A stretch of 64,000 bases of DNA from Mesostigma viride (lineage: Eukaryota; Streptophyta; Mesostigmatophyceae; Mesostigmatales; Mesostigmataceae): NCBI GenBank assembly GCA_009746045.1, contig RPFO01000097.1, positions 121,001-185,000 on the forward strand, written 5' to 3'. Below, in pieces: positions 40,901 through 47,771 of this stretch (position 1 is the first letter of the stretch; each line of letters begins with the position of its first letter). The translations under genes and the position numbers were made by a program. The notes under the pieces were generated by a model. The model was not told the origin of the DNA, ran no database searches, and was given only the letters and a program-made list of their open reading frames with translations.

Positions 40901-42646
40901 CATCCCTGATTTATTCACAGCAAGAAGATATTGCTATTTTTAGTATCGTGTTTGCGGGTCTAGCTTCTTCACCTCTGCAGCTGCGATCCAGTTTCGCTGG
41001 CATGGGTTCATGGCAGTGTTGGGTGGCTGTTTGGACGGGAACTTGTCTTTTTTGGGCTGTGAAACGAATTTGTCGACTCTTTGAGTCCCCGCATGGCCCC
41101 TACCCCCCTGCTTGTGCGCGGCGGTTATTTTTTTTTCTTTAAATAATAAATTTATTATTTTTTGAGAAGGCTCGCGCCGCCCGGTGCTCCCTCAAATCTC
41201 CTCTTTGTTTCCCCCCCTCCAAGCTTATAATAAACTATATATTTTTAAGTATTATCTGCCATCACCCTGCGGCAGCTTGATGACTCGGGTGATCCGATTT
41301 AGTTTTAAGGTTGATTAATTTTCTTTCTGCACACCTGCTGTTTGTCACCCTCGTGCTGCTGGATGACAAACGCAACCTTGACTTAAGCGTCGGTTTCTCA
41401 AACCCCAGCACTACCACCACCGTGTGTTTTCCTTTATGGTCTTCTTCCCGGCACCCTCGTGCAGCTGGATGAGAAAGGCAACCCGATTTCGGAATGGGAC
41501 TACCTCAACTACTTCTTCACGCGGCATAACAAAGTGAGTTCAAACAAATAACAACGTGAGTTCAAACGCATAACATAGTGAGCTCAAACGCATAAGCAAG
41601 TTAGTTCAAATGGGTAACAAGGTGAGTTTAAAAGCGTAACAAAGCGAGTTCAAACACCTCGTTACTATACCATGCTCAAGCCTTTGTTTATGTTACTGCA
41701 CCACGCAACACCTGCCTTGCCCCCCCCACCACGACCACCACATGCCCATGTCCCCAGGTGGCCCTGGACAAACTGGCGATCGAAAAGGAGTTCAAGCGGC
41801 TGTCGGCAGAGAACGAGGACCTGCGGCAGATCCTCAAGGAATACCTCGATGGGACTTCCGTCAACGCGGACGTCATTAATGACCCAAACAACCCGCTTTT
41901 TGTACGTGGCCGCGCGAATCGAGGAGAAAACAGAAAGAGGACACATGCTTTGTACATTGCCGCGAGGGAAGGAAAAAAGAAAAAGAAAATAAGAGGAAAC
42001 GAGGGAAGTAGAGGGAAACTGGAAACAAGGGAAACGGGGGGGGGGGGGGGCTGTTTGTGCTTGGATGCGAGGAAAAAAACGATTAGGAAAGAGAACAGGA
42101 GAGAAGATAGGAAACAGAGCAGAGACAGGGCGAGCTCTTTGTACAATGAACAAGCCTTTTCTTTTCGTGAAGTGAGCACTTTGTACAGTGTGGCAGCAAT
42201 GACAAAGAACTGGAAGGGGAACTGAAGGAGAGAATGGGAATGGATCTCGTTTTGGCATATTGTGGGAAGCCATGTTCCGACATGCTAGGCAATGGATGCC
42301 TATGCCTACTCACTCTTTAACAAGAATACCAATCGCCCACCCTTCCCCTTCCCCCCCACCCCCCACCCCCCACCCCTCACCCCCCACCCCCCTTACCCCC
42401 ACGTTCCAGTAACTGGATTTGTTATCTCACCTCGTTTGCTGCATGGCTCCTCTGCGCCCTGCCCCTCCCCTCCGTGCCTCACCCCCTGCGCCTCGTCAGA
42501 TCGTCAACCAGCGGTTACAGAAGACGCTCACCGGCACCATGGGGCGCACGGCGGGCGCCCCCATCACTCAGGCACCGCCAGGTTCCCCTGCGCGGCAACG
42601 GGGCGCCCCCGTGCTTGTGCTGCAGCACAACCGGTCGGCATCGTGA
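28030..42646 (+). CDS. DRC2: Dynein regulatory complex subunit 2 (CCDC65/FAP250), 14 exons
   Basis: A nexin-dynein regulatory complex subunit that ties outer doublets and controls inner-arm dynein in motile flagella. Exons: 28030-28068, 28220-28282, 28941-29078, 29771-29876, 33020-33102, 33592-33786, 34075-34319, 35313-35379, 36136-36189, 37220-37315, 38723-38989, 41465-41533, 41758-41901, 42500-42646. All join in phase, giving 570 aa, near the family size. Motifs: KPLTEEERL (18-26), [19 protein letters not shown] (62-80), [20 protein letters not shown] (87-106), [20 protein letters not shown] (117-136), then long coiled coils (residues ~145-370), [16 protein letters not shown] (459-474) and the conserved [17 protein letters not shown] (~501-517). 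Exon 11 uses a GC donor (TACGCG|GCAAGT). Exon 1 ([13 protein letters not shown]) is the least certain. Introns are swollen by simple repeats and splice-junction echoes. Confidence 0.92.
28867..28940. repeat. (CT)n and poly-C tract at DRC2 exon 3 acceptor
   Basis: About 28 CT units followed by a ~16-C run form the polypyrimidine tract directly before the CAG of exon 3. This is an extreme but usable 3' splice site context. Confidence 0.95.
29085..29330 (+). repeat. Echoes of DRC2 exon 3 donor
   Basis: The true junction CGGCTGGCCAAG|GTAACC..GCCCGCAAGATATCATGG is followed at ~29105 by GTTGCTGGCCAATGTAATGG and GCCCGCAAGACATCATTG. At 29285-29328 comes CATGACCAGAGGCGCAAGGT and ACGGCGGCTGGCCGAAGTAA. 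Confidence 0.8.
29930..30110 (+). repeat. Echoes of DRC2 exon 4 donor
   Basis: The real end GACCTGGAGGATG|GTGCGTGGC recurs as GGCCGGGAGGATGGTGTGTG (29936-29955) and GGCCTGGAGGACGGTGCATG (30084-30103), both keeping a GT. Confidence 0.8.
30500..32930 (+). repeat. ~95-bp minisatellite, ~25 copies, derived from DRC2 exon 5 acceptor
   Basis: Each unit contains CCCCTCGTCACCATCCGAGG ACCAGTTTCAC. The genuine acceptor at 33000-33035 reads CCCCTCGTCGCCAG|CCGAGGACCAGTTCCAG. The flanking CCGTTCACTCTACC is also shared. Unit lengths are 94-96 bp and the array is highly homogeneous. In the main array the AG has become AT, removing the splice site. One extra copy at ~32928 keeps CGCAG|CCGAGGACCAGTTCC. ORFs reading [20 protein letters not shown] are repeat artefacts. 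Confidence 0.93.
33312..33500 (+). repeat. Echoes of DRC2 exon 6 acceptor
   Basis: TGCCAGCTGCCGGGCGAGGA then TTTTGGCGGCCAACC (33317-33351) copies the real CGCCAG|CTGCTGGGCGAGGA GTTTGCGGCCAACC at 33588. A weaker AAGCTGCTGGGCAATGAGG lies at 33488. Confidence 0.8.
33848..33900 (+). repeat. Echo of DRC2 exon 6 donor
   Basis: GATGCGCGCCAGGAGTGTTG then AGTCACAGCTGGAGGAGATG|AAGGTG copies GACGCGCGGCAGGAGTTTGA..CAGCGCGAGGAGATCAAG|GTG just upstream. Confidence 0.8.
34380..34760 (+). repeat. Echoes of DRC2 exon 7 donor
   Basis: The junction GCGCACTGGCGGACCAAGAT CGCGTCCAACGG|GTGGGTGG recurs at 34390-34432 (CACACTGGCGGACCAAGATC, GTTCAACGGGTGGGTGG), ~34627 and ~34730 (CACACTGGCGCACCAGGGTC). Each copy is more decayed. 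GTTGCAGCACCTTGTGGCG repeats lie between them. Confidence 0.85.
36845..37219 (+). repeat. Echoes of DRC2 exon 10 acceptor
   Basis: The real CTGCCTACGTGCGTGTGCGT GCAG|CAACTATCGCTCAACAGCCGCGCC is preceded by TGTGGGTGCGTGCAGCAAC (36857) and by CTGCCTGTGTGCATGCATCA GCTATGGCTCAACAGCCGCGC (37097-37138). Confidence 0.8.
37621..38606. repeat. ~985-bp (TCCC)n then (GCCC)n array in DRC2 intron 10
   Basis: Tetranucleotide CCCT with scattered CCT triplets runs from 37621 to ~38527, then switches cleanly to CCCG units until 38606. The long PSLPPSLPP and EGGREGGR ORFs are artefacts. Confidence 0.97.
39080..39710 (+). repeat. Echoes of DRC2 exon 11 donor
   Basis: After the true CAGCAGCTACGCG|GCAAGT come CAGCAGCTACGCG|GTACGG (39090-39108), GAGCAGTTACGTG|GTAAAG (39588-39606) and GGCAGGTACGTG|GTGCGG (39692-39710). 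The echoes carry GT where the in-frame donor has GC. Confidence 0.8.
39800..40330. repeat. Duplicated GC-rich palindromic segment in DRC2 intron 11
   Basis: CCGCC/GGATCC-rich inverted motifs, CACTTTAAAGTG (39872-39883), and a duplicated CATGTGCAGCGTGGGTAACA ACAACAAC..TTGGCCAGCTC block (39975-40060 and 40190-40250) with (AAC)n runs. No gene. Confidence 0.6.
40365..40873. repeat. Compound (ATTC)-(ACTC)-(ACCC)-(ATTC) microsatellite
   Basis: Short ATTC, then ~16 ACTC units, then ~78 ACCC units (to ~40755), then ~29 ATTC units. Motifs step by one base at each boundary. It lies in DRC2 intron 11. Confidence 0.97.
41340..41660 (+). repeat. Echoes flanking DRC2 exon 12 (acceptor and donor sides)
   Basis: Acceptor side: CACCCTCGTGCTGCTGGATG ACAAACGCAACC (41348-41379) copies CACCCTCGTGCAG|CTGGATGAGAAAGGCAACC. 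Donor side: the junction AACAAA|GTGAGTTCAAAC repeats five more times at ~22-bp spacing to 41657 (AACGTGAGTTCAAAC, ATAGTGAGCTCAAAC, and so on), giving consecutive GTGAGT motifs. Confidence 0.85.
41900..42200 (+). repeat. Echoes of DRC2 exon 13 donor
   Basis: The junction GCTTTTT|GTACGTGGCCGCGCG recurs as GCTTTGTACATTGCCGCGAG (41948), CTCTTTGTACAATG (42136) and CACTTTGTACAGTGTGGCAG (42178). Confidence 0.65.
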
Positions 42647-42986
42647 TTGGGCTACGTACACAGGACCTGGCCAGACGTGGCGATTCTGCACCTAATTACG
42701 CGGATCGCTGTCGAGGCCATGGGCTTTATTTGGGCAGCATAAATCTCCTCAAAAGAGTGGTTGCCTGTTGCCTTGTCAAGGCTGTCTTGGGTTGCGCGAA
42801 GATCGTTGACCGAGGTAGAAATTTTCCCATTTATTCATTTATTGTCACGTGCCCCGGATGGGAGAGTCACGGGTACAGACTCTTGAGGTAGTTTGTCCAT
42901 GACGGTGGCAGCTACCGGTGCCCTTCCATGGCAATCTGCAGCAAAGGTAACTTCTTTCGAGTTTGCGTTTACGCTATATTTATCTC

Positions 42987-43620
42987 TGGCTGGTTGTCTC
43001 CTTGATACGACCAGCTTGTGCAAATGCTGCATCAAATAATCCTTGCATTAATTAATTTACACGTAACTGAATCACGTGAGCAAAGTCCTCAGGGAAATGG
43101 ATATGGGATAGTATATTCTGATGGGATAGTATATGACTGAATAGTTATCTGGGATAGGGTGGATGGAAGCCTTGCATAAATTGATTAATTAGGAACATAA
43201 CTCCGTTGGGAGTAAATGTAGCACATATCCCAAAGAAGGGGCATATGGCTTTTAATACATTCTAAGCTACTTCCTGCAAGGGTGGGAATGTAAACGACAC
43301 TTGCTCTAGGTGCACCAAGGGCACCTGCACCCCCATGATCTATCAAGCTATGCCCAGCTAAGGGGGAGCCTGTCATGTGGGGGAAGATCAACATGGCTAT
43401 GCGAGATTAGATTGCTTGATACGAGAGCTAGGGCATGGCTTCTCATCAGAGAGTGACTCTCTGTATAGGCAGGGCTGAGCTAATTCTTAATGCAACATCC
43501 ATGGGGGTCCCATTATAGGCAGGGCGTGGCTAAATTCTTAAATGCATCATCCATGGCCATTATATCAAAGACCACGATTATATAGCCACGAGGTAGCCAT
43601 GGCTGACGGCGGAGCTCATA
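42987..43620 (-). mobile_element. Minus-strand retroelement 3' UTR fragment(s)
   Basis: The hairpin CTCCGTTGGGAG (43201-43212) with a TTGATTAATTAGG tail at its left is followed by sequence homologous to the 3' UTR of the element at 47772-48206 (AAGCTACTTCCTGCAAGGG; GCATGGCTTCTC; AATGCAACATCCATGG). It is 5'-truncated with no ORF. A GGTTGTCTCCTTGATAC motif ends a separate fragment at 42987-43005. Confidence 0.7.
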
Positions 43621-43649
43621 ACTTTCACGTTTGAGCACCGAATTTAGCC

Positions 43650-45308
43650 GTGAATATCACAATCGATACGTCTTTCTACAACGCACATGCTGATATAATT
43701 TTCCGAAGCCATTACCCAATATATACGATGAGCAAACACCTCTCGACGCAACGCAGCCTGGCGGCTGCGCTCGGCAATGAAAATACGCCTGCAGCTTCGG
43801 CTGCAGCTTCGCCCACCGGCATAGACGGCAATGGTGACACTAGTCGTGCACTGGTGCTCGCCCAGCCCCCCGGGCTTGCCTCGCCAGCAGCGTCGCCTGA
43901 ACCCAAGCGCAGTCGCTCTGCTGAGCCGCACTGGGACGCGATCGCCTTTGACATCAACGAACCAGGCTACTGGACTCGCCGCCCATCGGCCTTCATGGAA
44001 GACGTGTTTTTCGGCACGCACGCCTCGCTTGTATAGCCCTGTGCGCGCACCGGCCTCGCGTCCCACAACCGCGGCCGCTGGCCTGGTGATGGCCAGCCTG
44101 CCGACTCCGATCACGCTCTCCCAATCGGTTACCGCATGAATCGCCCCAAGCTCCAACGCGACGCCGGCCTCAGCTCTCTCCTTGGACGCTCCGAAGCCGC
44201 GATCTGGGCTTCCCCACCGCCCCCCCCACCTTCCCCACCGAAGCCAGGTGCCATCCGCACCCTCCTTAAGGAAGCTTTCGAGCAACACGTGACCCCCCTT
44301 GCCACAGATGTGGTGGCAATGGGAGGCACGCTGGCTGCTGAGCTTCCCACCATCCCCACCGCTGTGGCATGCCTTTGGCATGAAGGAGACTGGGGGTCTC
44401 TGCCCTTTCTCCTGTAGTGCACACACAGGGATTAAAAGCACTTCGGTGCTCCGTGACTCCCCAACGGGAGCACGAGTTTAATTAATTAATTAATTAATTA
44501 ATCCCCACCGCCACCGCCACCCTCCTCGCCCCCCCCCCCCCCCCCCCTCCGCCTCCACTGACTCAATCACCGCCCAGCTCCGCGACATCGACCAGCGCCT
44601 CAAGAAAAATGCAATTGCTATCGAGGTCCTGCAGAACACCGCAGGCCTCACCGCCCAGGCGGTGAAGGACATTGCCGCTAAGCCAGCGCCTGCTGGCCTG
44701 GCCGGCGATGTTCCTCCCATCACGACCTGGGCGGACATGCTTAAGCAGCACACCACCTCCACCACCTCCGCCGTCGCAGCCCAGCTCCAGCGGCAGACGC
44801 TTGACCTCCGCGAGGAGGCCGAGCTCGCCAAGCGCAGCCTAAACGCCATACTCAAGAACTTTGACATGGAGGAAGGTGAGAATTCCGAGAAGCTTGCACG
44901 TGCGTTTGAGAGCAAAATCCTTTTTTTGGTTAATTGCACGCATGGGCCTTCTTGGTGAGATTAAGCTGACCGCCCACCGCCTTCCCCGCGCGCGGGGTAA
45001 GGCAGGGGCGCCTCCGCTTCTTCTCATCTTTGAGAGCCCAGCGGACAAGATTTCGTTTCTCAGGTCTACGCCGCAAGCGCCTCGAGAAGACTCCCTTCAC
45101 CGTGGACGACGACTTGACCCTGGCGCAGCAACAACGGCGACGGGAGCTATGCATGGCCGACCTACCTCTGGACAGCTCCGGCAGACCAAGGCGGGCCAGG
45201 GCTCCGAGTACTGCATGGAAGGGGGCGGCCATCTACGTCGGCCACAAGCCCTGGCACGCGACCCCCTCGACCACCGCGGCCCCAGCGACCCCAGCAGCCC
45301 CAGCCTAG
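43650..45308 (+). pseudogene. Broken copy of ORF1p-like retroelement gene
   Basis: The 5' end (CTGATATAATTTTCCGAAGC, then ATG at 43729, MSKHLSTQRSLAAALGNENT) matches the intact copy at 49544 (MASKRLSTQRSLADAL). Frames then break repeatedly: a stop at 44033-44035, another frame from 44136 (LLKEAFEQHVTPLATDVVAM), a 138-bp insertion at 44363-44500, resumption (DMLKQHTTSTTSAVAAQL..QTLDLREEAELAKRSL), and a final segment with TVDDDLTLAQQQRRREL and HKPWHATPS. Clearly a dead copy of the L1-ORF1p-like family described at 48207-49544. Confidence 0.75.
44363..44500 (+). mobile_element. 138-bp SINE-like insertion with 11-bp target duplication
   Basis: ATCCCCACCGC occurs at 44352-44362 and 44501-44511, bracketing the insertion inside the ORF1p pseudogene. 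The insert contains AGCAC-TTCG-GTGCT (a UUCG tetraloop hairpin, ~44437-44450), then CTCCC-CAAC-GGGAG (44457-44470), then a (TTAA)n tail. It has no ORF. Confidence 0.8.
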
Positions 45309-45489
45309 GAGAATACCAAGGAGACAACCAGCGCAGGCCAGAAATCGGGAATACAGCAGCAGTAGTGTAGAATAGTTAGACCGTGGCCTTGTACATGCCC
45401 GCCTACTACGGGCACTATACCAGCTGAGACCTAGCATTTTTAGTCATGTACTCCTACACACAGATCTCGAATGATTTATCTAGTACCAA

Positions 45490-46580
45490 GGCACCGTTTA
45501 TCTAGTACCAAGGCACCGTGAAACTTGAGGCAGTTGCCGCCAAGGTAGACGCCCTGGCCACGCAGGTCCCCGAGATCGCCGAGCGAACGGCCACCATCGC
45601 CGCCCAACCTGCTGGTAGGGCTAGTGATGACCCCTCGACTCGCGCCTCCTGGGCGGACCTGCTCAAGAGCCAGGCATCCTCTACCACGACCGCCATCACC
45701 ACCAAGCTCCAGGAGCTGGAAGACACGCGCCGCGAGGCCGCTGACCGCGACCGTCGCCGCTGCCGGGTCATCCTCAGGCGCTTCGACATGCTGCCGGAGG
45801 AGACCCCAGACTCTCTTCTCGACGAGCTGAAGAAACAGCTCTTGGCGCGCATGCAGCTGCCAGGTGCGATACTGCAGGGCGCCTACCGCCTGCCCCATCC
45901 ACGGGCCAAGGCTGGGCCCCCTCCAGTGGTCCTCACCTTCAGCGACATCACAGCCCGAGTTCGGTTCCTCTCTCGCCGCAAGAAGCTGGTGGACACCTCC
46001 TGGTCGCTTGACGACGACCTGACGCCAGCCCAGCAGCAGCAACGCCGCGATCAGTGGCCCGACTACATCCGCCACAAGACCAACCCCGAGAAGCCCCAAG
46101 TGTACTGGCGGGGCGGGGACCTCTACGTCAACAAGAAACTGTGGAAGCCCCCCCGGGCTTCCCCGGGATAGAGCACTCCAGCTAGTTGTCTAGATGGGGG
46201 CAATCGATGATGGGATAGCTTAGGCATTACAGCACTTGAAACGATATTAGCGCACAGCGTTATAGTACCTTCAATTAGCTCTGGCACCTTGTGGCCATCA
46301 GCTTGCGCCTTAATTAGCCGACGTCTTGAGCCCACCTCACATTTGTAGCATAAGCTATGCGTCAGCCTACCTATGGTATTGCACTGGTTGTATTGCACCC
46401 ACAGTGTTGCGCCCCGGCACCATGCCGTGGAGAGAGCGCTCTGTGGCCTGCCCACCTGCGGCAGTGAGAGAAGCTAGGGCGCCCTCCCTCCTTCTCACTG
46501 TGTATATAGGGTTGAAGGTTCCTTTACTCTGTATTGGCACCCACGTGACGCAGTCACGTGCTTATTAATTAATTAATTAA
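45490..46580 (+). mobile_element. 5'-truncated ORF1p-like retroelement inserted in the SINE
   Basis: 1,091 bp between 11-bp duplications of TCTAGTACCAA. It carries a truncated ORF1p-like frame, a ~400-bp 3' UTR and a (TTAA)n tail (46562-46580). The 5' junction shows an extra tandem copy of TTATCTAGTACCAAGGCACC+G, probably filler made during integration. Confidence 0.8.
45518..46171 (+). CDS. ORF1p-like protein, 5'-truncated (217 codons open)
   Basis: The frame (KLEAVAAKVDALATQVPEIA..) is intact to TAG at 46169-46171 and covers the coiled-coil-like helix and the C-terminal RNA-binding region. Conserved blocks are RCRVILRRFDML, AYRLPHPRAKAGPPPVVLTF, VRFLSRRKKLVDTSWSLDDD, LTPAQQQQRRDQWPDYIRHK and YWRGGDLYVNKKLWKPP. 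The arrangement resembles L1 ORF1p (transposase_22-like) RRM plus C-terminal domain. The natural start is missing, so expression is doubtful. Confidence 0.65.
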   Translation: MKLEAVAAKVDALATQVPEIAERTATIAAQPAGRASDDPSTRASWADLLKSQASSTTTAITTKLQELEDTRREAADRDRRRCRVILRRFDMLPEETPDSLLDELKKQLLARMQLPGAILQGAYRLPHPRAKAGPPPVVLTFSDITARVRFLSRRKKLVDTSWSLDDDLTPAQQQQRRDQWPDYIRHKTNPEKPQVYWRGGDLYVNKKLWKPPRASPG

Positions 46581-46879
46581 TCTAGTACCAAATCCGAAAG
46601 GCTTGCATCACTCCCCGGAAAGGAGAACTTTTGCAGATAACTGTGGGTGTCAGTTGGCGATGCCCTAGGATCCGGAGACGTCCGTCCTATAGTCAGCAAA
46701 ATTGGTGCGAGAGGTCCCCAGTTCGATTCCGGCATGGATTCATTTGAAGATCGCGCTTTTCCGCGTTTTCCGCGGACCGGCACTGAACAGAAATGGTTTT
46801 CACCTTTGCGGCGTGCCAGATCAGAATGTACATGTGTGCCTATGATGAGCCACCCACCAGATGATGCCTAGCTTTATTT

Positions 46880-47180
46880 CATTATGCAGTGCCCATGCAG
46901 GGAGTCACTCTCTGCTGAGAAGCCATGCCCTAGCTATTGTATAGCTATAATGATCTTCCCCCACATGACATGCTCCCCCTTAGCTGGGCATAGCGTGATA
47001 GATCATGCGGGTGCAGGTGCCCTGGCGCACCTAGAGCAAGTGTTGTTTACATTCCCACCCTTGCAGGAAGTAGCTTAGAATGTATTATAGGCCATATGCC
47101 CCTTCTCTGGGCTATTATGTGCTACAGATACTCCCAACGGAGTTATGTTCCTAATTAATTAATTAATTAATAACTTAATT
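46880..47180 (+). mobile_element. Retroelement 3' UTR fragment with hairpin and tail
   Basis: GAAGCCATGCCCTAGCTATT through GCACCTAGAGCAAGTG, CCTTGCAGGAAGTAGC and CATATGCCCCTTCTCTGGGC to the hairpin CTCC-CAAC-GGAG (47131-47142) and ATGTTCC(TAAT)n. It is homologous in inverse orientation to 47772-48060. 5'-truncated. Confidence 0.75.
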
Positions 47181-47771
47181 AATTAATGCCACGGAGTACT
47201 ATCAAGGAGACAACCAGTGCAGGCCAGAAATCGGGAGAATCCGGACCATGGTAGCTCCAACCTGCCGTTATCTTGTCCGCGTTTTCGAGTCGTTCAGGAT
47301 GATGAATATGAAGGGAGATGGGATATGTGTAGCCTTGTGCATTGAAATTATGGCTGGCTTACGTGTTGAGCGACTAGATGACCTAGACGGTGGGGCCAGA
47401 AACAGCTTGCATGCTTGATCAGGGCATGTGTTTCGAGCCCAACTGGCCGGGAGTGTCTAGTGGTGAGCACCATTGCTGCGATCGCTCTCCTACCATTTAC
47501 GAGGAAATACCCGCAAATGAAAACCACTGAAAAGGTCTAGCTAATCAGTCATCACGTTAGCCATGCCATGTTCGATCCAAACGTCCAAGAACTGCACACG
47601 GTGCAAAGGAAAAAATCCGGAGGACAGCACTTTCAAATGTGCGGCGGGAACCAAAAGCCTGCGTATGCCAGAAAACATCGTGTTGCTGCAGCGACGCGAC
47701 GGTGTGAACAGCGAATCCAGTGCCAAGCTCGGAACGGCCGCAAAGGAGATCTGGCATTACGGGGTTCAGAT

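Larger units (their letters stand above)
45449..46823 (+). mobile_element. tRNA-like SINE copy 2, interrupted by a later insertion
   Basis: The SINE starts TACTCCTACACACAGATCTC at 45450 and stops at TCTAGTACCAA (45479-45489). It resumes at TCTAGTACCAA (46581-46591) and continues to 46823, with AGTTCGATTCC at 46720-46730. Uninterrupted copy 1 at 16819 shows the ancestral join. Confidence 0.8.

Noticed and set aside
40135-41142. 335-aa ORF with THPPTHPP repeats
   Set aside because: Translation of the ACCC microsatellite in DRC2 intron 11, no codon structure outside it.
43644-44441. 265-aa minus-strand ORF
   Set aside because: Antisense shadow of the ORF1p-like pseudogene.
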